A DNA stretch of 64,000 nt. It comes from an uncultured Eubacteriales bacterium (lineage in GTDB: Bacteria; Bacillota; Clostridia; Oscillospirales; CAG-272). Position 1 is the first letter of the stretch, and each line of letters begins with the position of its first letter. The notes under the pieces were generated by a model. That model was not told where the DNA came from. It did no database searches and saw only the letters and a program-made list of their open reading frames with translations. Location of the stretch: the NCBI GenBank assembly GCA_934462825.1, contig CAKSIP010000002.1:53267-117266 (forward strand), written 5' to 3'. This document shows positions 7,547-15,827 of this stretch, in pieces. The position numbers and the translations under genes are program-made.

Positions 7547-9343
7547 ATGGCACAATTTTTGAATGCTTCGGATAAGCGCACCTGCTACTGCGCCGAGCTG
7601 TCCGAAAAAAATATTGGGGAAACCGTATGCGTGATGGGCTGGGCGCAAAGACAGCGCGACCTGGGCGCACTGATTTTTATTGATTTGCGCGACCGTTCGG
7701 GGATCGTGCAGCTTGCCTTTGACGACAAGACCAACCCGGAGCTGTTTAAGGCCGCCTTTGCCGTGCGCAGTGAGTTTGTGATCTGCGCCAAGGGAACCGT
7801 GCGGCATCGTGGCGAAGCCGCTGTCAACAAAAACATTCCCACCGGCCGCATCGAAGTGGCCGTGGAGGAAATGAAGATTCTTTCGACGGCGCAAACCCCG
7901 CCCTTTGAAATCGTGGAAAACAGCGACGTAAAGCCCGAGTTGCGCCTCAAGCACCGCTATCTCGATCTGCGGCGCCCCGATATGCAGCGCACCATCGCCG
8001 CACGCTCCAAGATTACCAAAATCGCAAGAGATTATTACGCGGAAAACGGCTTTATCGACATCGAAACGCCGAACCTGATCGCACCCACCCCCGAAGGCGC
8101 ACGGGATTACCTGGTTCCCAGCCGTGTGCATCACGGGAAATTTTACGCCCTGCCGCAATCGCCCCAGCTTTATAAGCAGCTTTTGATGGTGTCGGGCTTC
8201 GACCGCTATTTCCAGATCGCGCGTTGCTTCCGCGACGAGGACTTGCGCGCCGACCGTCAGCCGGAATTTACACAGATCGACACCGAAATGTCCTTTGTGA
8301 CGGCCGACGACGTTATGAATATGCACGAGGGCTTTGTCAAACGGCTCTTTAAGGAATTTCTCGGCGTAGACCTCGGCGGCGCCTTCTTGCGGATGCCGTG
8401 GGCCGAGGCCATGGAGCGCTTCGGATCGGATAAGCCCGATTTGCGCTTCGGTTTTGAGCTGAAAAACCTGACCGACCTCTTTGTAAACAGCGAATTTAAG
8501 GTCTTTGCCGACAACACGTCCCCCTATCGAAGCGTGCGCGGCATCAATGTCAAGGGCGGCGCCAAGTTCTCCCGCAAGGAGATCGACGGTCTTGTGGACT
8601 TCGTCAAGACCTACCGCGCCAAGGGGCTTGCCTGGCTCAAGCTCAACGAGGCCGGGGAGATGTCCTCCTCGTTCGCCAAGTTTGTTTCGGACAAAGAGCT
8701 TTCCGCCCTGCGGGAACGCATGGAAGCGGAAAACGGCGATTTGATCCTGATCGTGGCCGATAAGGACAAAACCGTGTTTGCGGCCCTGGGCGCGTTGCGC
8801 TGCGAGTGTGCCAAACGGCTCGGCCTGCTCGATTCCCATGACTATAAATTCTTGTGGGTGACGGAGTTCCCGCTGTTGGAATATGATGAGGACGAGGGGC
8901 GTTTTTACGCGATGCACCACCCCTTCACCAGCCCGATGGACGAGGACTTGCCGTACATTGATTCGGATCCCGGCCGCGTGAGAGCCAAGGCCTACGACAT
9001 TGTGCTGAACGGCGTGGAGCTTGGCGGCGGATCCATTCGGATTCACGATTTGGAGCTGCAGGCAAAAATGTTCTCCGTGCTCGGCATGACCAAGGAAGAA
9101 GCGGAGATGAAATTCGGCTTCTTGCTGGAAGCCTTCAAATACGGCGTGCCCCCGCACGGCGGCTTGGCCTTCGGTTTGGATCGCCTGATCATGCTGGTGC
9201 TGGGCATTGATGATATTCGTGACGTCATTGCTTTCCCGAAGGTGCAAAACGCTTCGGAGCTGATGTCCAAATGCCCGACCTATGCCGATCCCAAGGCGCT
9301 GGAGGAGCTTGGCATTGCCATCGTCGGCCCGGTAGAGGAATAA
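7547..9343 (+). CDS. aspS: Aspartyl-tRNA synthetase
   Basis: 598 residues, normal for the bacterial enzyme with a GAD insertion. It charges tRNA-Asp with aspartate in the cytoplasm. An OB-fold anticodon-binding domain occupies residues 1 to about 110. Class II motif 2 (FRDEDLRADRQPEFTQID) is near 227, the GAD insertion at about 300-400, and motif 3 (GLAFGLDRLIMLVLG) near 540. The start ATG follows an AAAGGAAG-rich stretch. Whether the enzyme also charges tRNA-Asn was not determined. Confidence 0.97.
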   Translation: MAQFLNASDKRTCYCAELSEKNIGETVCVMGWAQRQRDLGALIFIDLRDRSGIVQLAFDDKTNPELFKAAFAVRSEFVICAKGTVRHRGEAAVNKNIPTGRIEVAVEEMKILSTAQTPPFEIVENSDVKPELRLKHRYLDLRRPDMQRTIAARSKITKIARDYYAENGFIDIETPNLIAPTPEGARDYLVPSRVHHGKFYALPQSPQLYKQLLMVSGFDRYFQIARCFRDEDLRADRQPEFTQIDTEMSFVTADDVMNMHEGFVKRLFKEFLGVDLGGAFLRMPWAEAMERFGSDKPDLRFGFELKNLTDLFVNSEFKVFADNTSPYRSVRGINVKGGAKFSRKEIDGLVDFVKTYRAKGLAWLKLNEAGEMSSSFAKFVSDKELSALRERMEAENGDLILIVADKDKTVFAALGALRCECAKRLGLLDSHDYKFLWVTEFPLLEYDEDEGRFYAMHHPFTSPMDEDLPYIDSDPGRVRAKAYDIVLNGVELGGGSIRIHDLELQAKMFSVLGMTKEEAEMKFGFLLEAFKYGVPPHGGLAFGLDRLIMLVLGIDDIRDVIAFPKVQNASELMSKCPTYADPKALEELGIAIVGPVEE

Positions 9344-9495
9344 AACAACGACCGGGCGTGCCGTGGGGACGCTTGCCAAGGGAGAGGAAGGCGGACTTGC
9401 TTATGCCGGAGGCGCTTCGGCGAGAGCCGCCGACCGGAGGGCGGCGCCGAGCCTCTTTGCAAGCCTGCGACAACGAAAAGCAGAGGTGAGCATCC

Positions 9496-9912
9496 GTGCG
9501 AAACGAAAAAATAAGGGAAACAGAAACCCCGCTCGGAAGGGAGCGCGAACCGGGCGCGTGCGCCAAGCACGGCCGACGCATCCCCCACCCGAAGATAGCG
9601 GCGATGGTGACGGTGCTGATGCTGGCGGCCGTAGGGGCTGTCATTGCCTTTGACATTCCGTGCCTGTTTTTGCGCCTCTTTGGGATCCCCTGCCCGCTTT
9701 GCGGCATGACGCGCAGTATTTTGTGCGCCCTGCGGCTGGATTTTGTCGGCGCGTTCCGGTTTCACCCGATGTTCTGGGCGCTCCCGTATTGCTATTGGTG
9801 CTTTCTCACCGAGCTGGCCCCGACAGGGAATCGGCGCCTCGACCAAATCGGAATCGGCACGGTGGCCGGCTTGTTTGCGATAAGCTATGCCGTGCGACTG
9901 ATCTCTTTATGA
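9496..9912 (+). CDS. DUF2752 family membrane protein
   Basis: 138 residues from GTG 9496, with GAGGTGAG six bases upstream. After a basic N-terminus there is a hydrophobic segment (AAMVTVLMLAAVGAVIAF). The family signature CPLCGMTRS follows, then further hydrophobic stretches (HPMFWALPYCYWCFL and VAGLFAISYAVRLISL). The DUF2752 family has no established biochemical role. In anaerobes it is often beside TM2 or zinc-ribbon membrane proteins, as here: the next gene starts 56 bp on. The two Cys of the signature could bind metal or form a disulfide, but this is speculation. Confidence 0.8.
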   Translation: MRNEKIRETETPLGREREPGACAKHGRRIPHPKIAAMVTVLMLAAVGAVIAFDIPCLFLRLFGIPCPLCGMTRSILCALRLDFVGAFRFHPMFWALPYCYWCFLTELAPTGNRRLDQIGIGTVAGLFAISYAVRLISL

Positions 9913-9968
9913 TAAAATATGAAATATGAAATATGAAATAGAAAACAAATACAAAGGGAGGAAAAACT

Positions 9969-10505
9969 ATGTATTGCAAAAACTGCGGAAAAGAGGTTCG
10001 CTCGACCGACGCTGTGTGCGAAGCATGCGGCACTTCGGTGGGAGCGGGAACCAAGTTTTGCCAAAATTGCGGCGCACCCCTCAAGGATGGCGCGAAATTC
10101 TGTATGAATTGCGGAATGAAAGAGCAACAAGAAGCACCCAAGGCCGCGTTCTGCCCGAACTGCGGCGCTTCGATCCCTGCAGGAGCTACCTTCTGTGCGA
10201 ACTGCGGCGTGAATCTTGCGGCCAAACCCAATCCCAATCCAAACGCCAATGCGTCCGTGCCCGCCGGGCAACAGAGATCGAAATTGGCGGCCGGTCTTTT
10301 GGGCATTTTCCTCGGAGGCCTCGGAATCCACAATTTTTATCTCGGTCAGAACAAGCGCGGCTTGACACAGCTGCTTGTCAGTTGCCTGACTTGCGGAATC
10401 GGCATTTTGCCGATGCAGATTTGGGGCTTGGTGGAAGGCGTGTTTTACCTCACCGGGCGTGAAGGCTACACCACCGACGCCAATGGCGTTCCGCTTGGCG
10501 ACTGA
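9969..10505 (+). CDS. Zinc-ribbon and TM2-domain membrane protein
   Basis: 178 residues. The N-terminal half carries four C-x2-C ribbon pairs at about residues 3-72 (CKNCG, CEACG, CQNCG, CMNCG, then CPNCG and CANCG), i.e. two or three small zinc ribbons, followed by an Asn/Pro linker. The C-terminal half is a TM2 domain with two helices (AAGLLGIFLGGLGIHNFYLG and LLVSCLTCGIGILPMQIWGL). TM2 proteins are membrane proteins of unclear role. The start ATG follows GGGAGG, and the heptamer ATATGAA is repeated three times upstream (about 9917-9940). A terminator lies about 95 bp after the stop. Confidence 0.85.
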   Translation: MYCKNCGKEVRSTDAVCEACGTSVGAGTKFCQNCGAPLKDGAKFCMNCGMKEQQEAPKAAFCPNCGASIPAGATFCANCGVNLAAKPNPNPNANASVPAGQQRSKLAAGLLGIFLGGLGIHNFYLGQNKRGLTQLLVSCLTCGIGILPMQIWGLVEGVFYLTGREGYTTDANGVPLGD

Positions 10506-10600
10506 CGTCCGGCCGATGCAAGGCTGAGCGCGGCGACGGGAACGAGACGCCGAAGATAGGAAAAAGAGAGCGCTCCCCGGCTAAGGGGGAACTTCGTTGC

Positions 10601-10625
10601 AACGCCGGGTTTTCCCGGCGTTTTG
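10601..10625 (+). terminator. Terminator after the TM2 gene
   Basis: AACGCCGGG and CCCGGCGTT form a perfect 9-bp stem with a 4-base T loop, followed by TT. It closes the DUF2752-TM2 transcription unit. Confidence 0.8.
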
Positions 10626-10987
10626 ACGTTGACGGGTTTTGCGTTTTTTCATACCTCAAAGGCCCGGCGCAGGGGAAGCCTTGTTGCAGGGGAAGCCTTG
10701 TCGCAGAGGAAACCGTACCATAGGAAAACCCTTGCCCCCGCGGCGGAGCGGTATCGGCGCCGTCATTCGGAGGGCGCGTGGCGTAAGTCTCTTTATAAAA
10801 AGTTTGTCTCGCGCAACCGCCCCCGTGCAACCGCGCAACCGCCCCCGTGCAACCGCGCAACCGCGCCCACGCACCGCCCCCGTGCAACCGTGCGAACGCG
10901 CGAGCGCAACACCAAAAAGCCATAAAAAACAAAAACAAAAACCAAAACCAAAACCAAAAACCATGCAAAAGAAAGGGGAGAAACCAA
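10626..10987. repeat. Gene-free repeat-rich gap before the nitroreductase gene
   Basis: Three kinds of short tandem repeat follow each other. First, about 2.5 copies of an 18-bp GCAGGGGAAGCCTTGTTG-like unit lie near 10669-10710. Second, about four copies of a 22-bp unit built on AACCGCCCCCGTGCAACCGC lie near 10806-10905. Third, AAAAACC/AAAACC hexamers run at 10927-10962 up to the ribosome-binding site. Open frames across it have no start signal or recognisable product. No clear promoter was found. Confidence 0.6.
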
Positions 10988-11497
10988 ATGCAGTTTGCAG
11001 AACTTGCGGCCGCTCGCTATTCGGCGCGAAAATTCTCCGCGCGGCCTGTGGAAAACGAAAAGCTCCAAAAGATTCTGGAGGTCGGTCGGCTGGCGCCGAC
11101 GGCGCGCAACTTGCAGTCGCAGCGTATTCTCGTCGCTGTGTCGCCGGAGGCGCTGGCCAAGGTGCGGAGCGTGTACCCGTGCTTTGGCGCGCCGGTGGTG
11201 CTTATTGTTTGCGGCGACCGGGATGTGGCCTGCGATTCGCCCACAACCGAGCGCAATATGAGCGAAACCGACGCCACCATTGTGGCCACGCACATGATGC
11301 TGGAGGTCTATGAGCTGGGGCTTGGCTGTACCTACGTGTGCGCCTTTCACGCCGACGCGATCCGAAAGGCGTTCGATTTGCCCGACCATATCGTTCCGTA
11401 CATGCTTCTTCCCATCGGGTATCCGGCCGACGACTGCGTGCCGTCGGAGCGGCATTTTCAGCGGTATCCGCTGGAGCATACGGTAAAATTTGTGTGA
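10988..11497 (+). CDS. Nitroreductase-family FMN oxidoreductase
   Basis: 169 residues from ATG 10988, behind AAAGGGGAG; the frame extends further upstream but only through repeats. Opening residues MQFAELAAARYSARKFSARP and the RLAPTARNLQ segment match the FMN-binding start of small clostridial nitroreductases. Later GLGCTYVCAF and LLPIGYP match the family. They are flavin homodimers reducing nitro or quinone compounds with NAD(P)H; the physiological substrate is not evident. cinA follows after 23 bp, probably in the same transcript. Confidence 0.85.
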   Translation: MQFAELAAARYSARKFSARPVENEKLQKILEVGRLAPTARNLQSQRILVAVSPEALAKVRSVYPCFGAPVVLIVCGDRDVACDSPTTERNMSETDATIVATHMMLEVYELGLGCTYVCAFHADAIRKAFDLPDHIVPYMLLPIGYPADDCVPSERHFQRYPLEHTVKFV

Positions 11498-11520
11498 GCG
11501 CAAAAACGGAGGAGCAAGCC

Positions 11521-12888
11521 ATGGCACAAAACGAAAGAGCAACAGGGGAGCCGGTCAAAGAAATCGGCCGTGCGGAAATTCTTTGTGTGGGAACGGAGCT
11601 GTTGCTTGGCGACATTATCAATACCAACGCGGCGTACATCGCCCGGCGGCTGGCCGATCTCGGCATCCCGGTGTATCGGCAGGCTGTCGTCGGGGACAAC
11701 CCCGGACGATTGACCGAGGAGCTTTTGGCGGCTTTCGCGCGGTCGGATCTGGTTGTTCTGACGGGGGGACTTGGCCCCACGTGCGACGATTTGACGAAGG
11801 AAACGGTGGCGGCGCTGTTTGATCGTCCGATGGAAATGGACGCGGCGTCTTTGCGCGAAATGGAACGGTTTTTTGCCGCCACGGGGCGCGAAATGACAAA
11901 AAACAACGAAAAGCAGGCGCTTTTGCCGCAGGGGTGCGAGGTTTTCCCCAACACTTGCGGAACCGCGCCGGGTTTGGCGCTTACGGGGAACGTGGGGGCG
12001 CTTTGCGATCGGACGGCCATCCTTTTGCCCGGTCCGCCGCGGGAAATGAAGGCGATGTTTGAAGCGTCGGCCTTTCCGTTTCTCAAAAAGCGAAGTCCGC
12101 ACGTTTTGGTCAGCCGGAATTTGCATTTGATCGGGATCGGAGAATCGGCGGTCGAAAGCCTTTTGCGCCCGCTTATGGAGGAAAGTTGCAATCCGACGCT
12201 GGCCCCCTATGCCAAGGACGGGGAGGTGCGCCTCCGCATTACGGCGCGGGGAAGCACCGAGGAAGAAGCGGCGGCGCTTTGCGAGCCGCTGATGGAAAAG
12301 GTGAAAAACAGCGCGGTGGGCGCTTATATTTACGGAATTGACGTGGATAGCGTGGAAAACGCCGTGTTTTTGGCCCTGCGGGCCGATCATGAAACGCTGG
12401 CCACGGCCGAATCCTGCACCGGCGGTCGGATTGCCGATCGTTTGACGGCACTGCCCGGCATTTCCGAGGTTTACCCCGGCGGCGCCGTGACGTATGCGTG
12501 CGCCGTGAAAACGGCGCTGGCCGGCGTGGAGCCTTCCGTGCTGGAGGCCTATGGCGCCGTGTCCGAGCCGGTGGCGCGGCAGATGGCGGCGGGAATCCGA
12601 AAATCGCTGGGAACGGATTTCGGCTTGGCGGCAACCGGCTTTGCCGGCCCCGGCGGCGGCACCGAAAAGGAGCCGGTGGGAACCGTTTACATCGCGGCCG
12701 ATTCGGCGCGCTACGGAACGTGCGTTCGCCGCCTGTCGCTGTCCCCGATGCGCGACCGTGAATACATCCGCACCGTGGCCGCTACCCAAGCGCTTTCTCT
12801 GATTCTTGCGCTGAAAAAGGCATACAAAGAGAAGGCGGAGGCGGAAGCGGAAACGGAAGCGGAAGCAAAAGCGCAACCGAAGAAATAA
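11521..12888 (+). CDS. cinA: CinA-type protein with nicotinamide-nucleotide amidase domain
   Basis: 455 residues from ATG 11521, with GGAGGAGC upstream. The N-terminal molybdopterin-binding-like domain (VGTELLLGDIINTNA, TGGLGPTCDDLTKE) spans about residues 15-180. The C-terminal PncC-type domain (TAESCTGGRIADRLTALPG, near 295) deamidates nicotinamide mononucleotide in NAD recycling. The final ~20 residues are a simple Lys/Ala/Glu tail, KEKAEAEAETEAEAKAQPKK, unlike the family. The tail and stop lie within the first copy of a 122-bp tandem repeat. The third repeat copy would end KEKAEAKA and stop, perhaps the ancestral ending. Confidence 0.93.
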   Translation: MAQNERATGEPVKEIGRAEILCVGTELLLGDIINTNAAYIARRLADLGIPVYRQAVVGDNPGRLTEELLAAFARSDLVVLTGGLGPTCDDLTKETVAALFDRPMEMDAASLREMERFFAATGREMTKNNEKQALLPQGCEVFPNTCGTAPGLALTGNVGALCDRTAILLPGPPREMKAMFEASAFPFLKKRSPHVLVSRNLHLIGIGESAVESLLRPLMEESCNPTLAPYAKDGEVRLRITARGSTEEEAAALCEPLMEKVKNSAVGAYIYGIDVDSVENAVFLALRADHETLATAESCTGGRIADRLTALPGISEVYPGGAVTYACAVKTALAGVEPSVLEAYGAVSEPVARQMAAGIRKSLGTDFGLAATGFAGPGGGTEKEPVGTVYIAADSARYGTCVRRLSLSPMRDREYIRTVAATQALSLILALKKAYKEKAEAEAETEAEAKAQPKK

Positions 12889-13096
12889 ACCGCATCGTGG
12901 CCGCCATCCAAGCGCTTTCTCTGATTCTTGCGCTGAAAAAGGCGCACAAAGAGAAGGCAGAGGCGGGGGCGAAAGTGGAAACGGAAGCAAAAGCGCAACC
13001 GAAGAAATAAACCGCACTGTGGCCGCCACCCAAGCGCTTTCTCTGATTCTTGCGCTGAAAAAGGCATACAAAGAGAAGGCGGAGGCGAAAGCATAA
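12769..13096. repeat. 122-bp tandem repeat overlapping the cinA 3' end
   Basis: Copies begin at 12769, 12891 and 13013 (CGCACCGTGG, CGCATCGTGG, CGCACTGTGG), exactly 122 bp apart; the last is about 84 bp long. Copy 1 contains the last ~40 codons and stop of cinA. Copies 2 and 3 are untranslated remnants. The period is not a multiple of three, so the duplication did not lengthen the protein in frame. Confidence 0.95.
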
Positions 13097-13107
13097 AATA
13101 TAAAAAA

Positions 13108-13145
13108 GGGAGAGTAAAAAACTCAATCTGAGTTTTTACTCTCCC
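13108..13145. terminator. Bidirectional terminator between cinA and the HAD gene
   Basis: GGGAGAGTAAAAA-ACTCA pairs with TGAGTTTTTACTCTCCC, flanked by A on the left and TT on the right, between convergent genes. It shares its AAACTCA-N3-TGAGTTT core with hairpins at 33024 and 35375. Confidence 0.85.
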
Positions 13146-13154
13146 TTAATCGAT

Positions 13155-13841
13155 TTAAGAAGAAAACCCTTTGGCGGCGGGCTGAGACAAAAGAAACGCG
13201 GCAATCTCCGAGGGCGTGCGGAACAGATAGTTGGCCCCGGCCTTGACAAGCTCCGCTTCGCTTCCGTACCCGTAGGTCACGCCGGCCGACGCCAGCCCGG
13301 AACGCGCCGCGCCGCGAATGTCATGCTCCCGATCCCCGATCATCAGGATCCGCTCGCGCTCCCTCGGGCTTAGCCCCAGCGAGGCGATGGCATGCTCGAT
13401 GACCTCGTGCTTGTCGGTGCGTGTTTCGTCCATGGACGCGCCGGCGACAAAATCGAAGAAGTCCCGCAAGCCGAAATGCACCAAAATTTTCTCCGAAAAC
13501 ACATCGGGCTTGGAGGTCGCCACGCAAAGGCGCAGGCCGTGCGCCTTTAGCGCCGCCAGCATTTCGGGAATGTCGGGGTAGACTTGATTTTCAAACAGCC
13601 CGCGGTCGGCAAAATATACGCGGTAATCGCTGACCGCGCGCATGGTTTCCTCGTCGGGAATGCCGAAATATTTGGCAAACGATTCCCGCAGCGGCGGGCC
13701 GATGAATTTGTACAGCTCTTGCCTCGGCGGCGGCTCAATGCCCCGACAGCGCAAGGCGTAAGCCACGGAATTGGTAATGCCGAGGCCCGGATCGGTCAGG
13801 GTTCCGTCCAGATCGAAAAAGACCGTGTCAAAAGGGGGCAT
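13155..13841 (-). CDS. HAD-family phosphatase (phosphoglycolate phosphatase-like)
   Basis: 228 residues from ATG 13841, preceded by AAAGGAG; the frame runs 29 codons further without a start signal. Motif I FFDLDGTLTDP supplies the nucleophile Asp and acid Asp, motif II is VATSKPD, and motif IV is MIGDREHD. The cap helix region (residues 15-85) fits the Gph/PpaX/YjjG group that clears phosphoglycolate, pyrophosphate or odd nucleotides; the exact substrate is open. It is the last gene of the run ligA-amidase-holA-HAD, 104 bp after holA. Confidence 0.85.
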   Translation of the reverse strand: MPPFDTVFFDLDGTLTDPGLGITNSVAYALRCRGIEPPPRQELYKFIGPPLRESFAKYFGIPDEETMRAVSDYRVYFADRGLFENQVYPDIPEMLAALKAHGLRLCVATSKPDVFSEKILVHFGLRDFFDFVAGASMDETRTDKHEVIEHAIASLGLSPRERERILMIGDREHDIRGAARSGLASAGVTYGYGSEAELVKAGANYLFRTPSEIAAFLLSQPAAKGFSS

Positions 13842-13945
13842 AGCGTTTTTCTCCTTTTTGTTTTTTTGCTTTTTGCTTGCATTTTTCGCTACCGAAAACG
13901 GGTTTTTCACCGCTTTCACTATTTCCACCGCGCCACCGCGCCATT

Positions 13946-14998
13946 TTACAGCATGCAGATGAGCTTTTCAATTTCGGCATACCCGGTCGGGGAAAGCTTT
14001 AGCGCGCTGTCCGCCTGCACGCAGGCGTGCAGAGCGGCCCGGAGCTTGGCCAGGGGAACCGACTTGACGGTTTTTATGTAATTCTTTACGCGAAATTCAT
14101 GGAGCTTCAAGGTCGAAGCAATCGCGGCGGGCGATTGCCCGGCATCGGCCAAAAGGCGCACGGAAAGCATTTCTCCGAGTGTGCGGGAAAGCTCGCCGAG
14201 AACAATCACAGGCTCCACGCGCCGCGCCTTCATCATGCCGAGGGCGTCCAGCGCGCCGGGCGCGTCCCCGGCGGCCACCGCGTTGCTCAGGGCAAAGGCG
14301 GACAGCTCCTCGTTTTCGCACGTCACGTTTTCCACATCGGACACATCCACTTGCGTTTTCCCATGGGCCAGCGCAAAAAAGCAGAGCTTTTCAATTTCGC
14401 CGGACAAAACGAACATGTCCCGTCCGCATCGCTGCAAAAGCGACGGCACCACCCCGTCGGCCGTGGTTACGCCGTAATGGGAAAAATGCCGCAAGGCCCA
14501 TGCGCCGAGCTTCGCGTCCCCCACGCGGGCAAAGCGAACCGGCGTCAACCGTTCGCAAAGCTTTTCCAGCACCGCCGACGGGCGCTTCGGGAGATACCCT
14601 TCGTCGATGCCCCCCGCGGGGACGGAAAGGATCAGGCAGTTAAAATCATACGAATCCAACAGCGAAATCGCCTCGCAGAGCGCGTCGATTTCCGCTGTTT
14701 TTTTGTCGTTCAGGTTCAATCCGCTGACGACGACCAGCTTTCGGTCGGCCATCATGGGCGCGGCGGACAGCGCCGAGGCAAGCGCCTCCGCCGAAAAATC
14801 CGGGGCGCTTCCGTCAAGCTCCATGTCGTTAAATACGGCCAACGAGGGATCGGTGACAAGGGCTTGGCGCGCCGTTTTCAGGGCGTGCAGCTTCAGATAA
14901 TCTTCCTCTCCGAAGAAAAGAAAGCCGCCAACGCCGTTTGCTTCTTTGCCGGACAGCATGCGCCCCCGCCATTCGGCATCGCTGAGAATTTCCCGCAT
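13946..14998 (-). CDS. holA: DNA polymerase III delta subunit
   Basis: 350 residues, typical length. Delta opens the beta sliding clamp within the clamp loader. The N-terminal part (FLFFGEEDYLKLHALK, residues 26-41) matches the HolA start, where the beta-binding segment lies. The KLVVVSGL region, the IEKLCFFA helix and the C-terminal helical collar domain follow. The start ATG lies 3 bp after the amidase stop, so translation is probably coupled. Confidence 0.9.
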   Translation of the reverse strand: MREILSDAEWRGRMLSGKEANGVGGFLFFGEEDYLKLHALKTARQALVTDPSLAVFNDMELDGSAPDFSAEALASALSAAPMMADRKLVVVSGLNLNDKKTAEIDALCEAISLLDSYDFNCLILSVPAGGIDEGYLPKRPSAVLEKLCERLTPVRFARVGDAKLGAWALRHFSHYGVTTADGVVPSLLQRCGRDMFVLSGEIEKLCFFALAHGKTQVDVSDVENVTCENEELSAFALSNAVAAGDAPGALDALGMMKARRVEPVIVLGELSRTLGEMLSVRLLADAGQSPAAIASTLKLHEFRVKNYIKTVKSVPLAKLRAALHACVQADSALKLSPTGYAEIEKLICML

Positions 14999-15001
14999 CG
15001 C

Positions 15002-15661
15002 TTACTGCTTTTCGGCCGAGAAAAAGGCATCAATGGCCTCGGCCTCGGCCGCCGCCAGCCGTGCAAGGGACGCCTCATCCTGTAAAAAGGCGCTGTCCTC
15101 CGGGTTGGTGTGGAAGCCATGCTCTACGAGAAGGGCGCACCGACAGCCGCTTTGCGCACTGCTGCGGATGACGCCGTAGTAATCCCAATCGGGATGGTCG
15201 GGGTAGTGCCGCGTTTTGATGCCGCGGTCGGGCGTGTTCATCACCTTGGCTACCGCCGCGTTGAGCCGGGCGGCCAGACGCGCGTTGCGGTCGGGATCGG
15301 TGACCGAATAATAGGTTTCCACGCCGCGAACGGTGGGATAGCGCAACTCGGCCTCCTTGTCCGCCGGCGTGCCGGGCGCGTTGGAGTGCAGCGACAGGAA
15401 CAGAATCGCCCCTGTTTTTCCGGCCAGCGAGCCGCGCTCGGCCAAATCGGGATCGTCGTCTACCGTCTTTCGCGTGCAAAGAACCTCATAGCCGCGCGCG
15501 GTCAGCTCCTTTTGCAGATAGCTTGCCAAAAGGAAATTTTGCGTTCCTTCGTAAAACCCCTCCCGCGTCGTGTGGGGGTTGCCGGTCTTTCCGTGGCCGG
15601 GATCCAAAACGATCCGCCCCTTTTCCGTGGGGACGCCGGCGCTTGTTTTTTTCGTTTGCAT
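15002..15661 (-). CDS. N-acetylmuramoyl-L-alanine amidase (amidase_3 family)
   Basis: 219 residues. Zn-ligand motifs of amidase_3 are present: LDPGHG near 20, LHSNA near 92 and the catalytic-Glu region LVEHGFHTN near 182. The enzyme cuts the amide between MurNAc and L-Ala of the peptide stem. There is no signal peptide or anchor, so either export is non-classical or it acts in the mother cell during spore development, as CwlD-like enzymes can; this is inference. ligA lies 166 bp upstream with CGTTTTT-type repeats between. Confidence 0.85.
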   Translation of the reverse strand: MQTKKTSAGVPTEKGRIVLDPGHGKTGNPHTTREGFYEGTQNFLLASYLQKELTARGYEVLCTRKTVDDDPDLAERGSLAGKTGAILFLSLHSNAPGTPADKEAELRYPTVRGVETYYSVTDPDRNARLAARLNAAVAKVMNTPDRGIKTRHYPDHPDWDYYGVIRSSAQSGCRCALLVEHGFHTNPEDSAFLQDEASLARLAAAEAEAIDAFFSAEKQ

Positions 15662-15706
15662 CGTGCTTCTTTCCTTTCCCGGGGCAAAGCGCCCGGCTGT
15701 TTTTTT

Positions 15707-15770
15707 CTCGTTTTTCGTTTTTCGTTTTTCGTTTTTTTTCTTCGTTTTCCGTTTTCGTTTCCGGTTCCCT
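15707..15770. repeat. CGTTTTT-type simple repeats before the amidase gene
   Basis: A run of CGTTTTT and CGTTTTC units lies in the ligA-amidase gap, upstream (on the minus strand) of the amidase ribosome-binding site. Confidence 0.6.
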
Positions 15771-15827
15771 CGCCGGAAGGCGGCGCCGGGAGCCGGATTT
15801 TTATGCGTTTTTCTTTGAAAATCGGAT

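Noticed and set aside
6182..9379. 1065-codon minus-strand open frame opposite the phosphoribosyltransferase gene and aspS
   Set aside because: It runs antisense to two well-identified genes, crosses a perfect promoter and a repeat tract, has no ribosome-binding site and no recognisable domain; GC-biased third positions keep the antisense frame open.
10639..11313. Plus-strand frame across the repeat gap into the nitroreductase gene
   Set aside because: Begins in tandem repeats, has no start signal and overlaps a recognised gene in another frame.
11338..11520. N-terminal 61-residue extension of CinA
   Set aside because: It lies inside the nitroreductase gene; ATG 11521 has a strong ribosome site and fits family length.
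12891..13096. A separate small gene in the cinA repeat copies
   Set aside because: The copies are duplicated 3' ends without a start codon or ribosome site.
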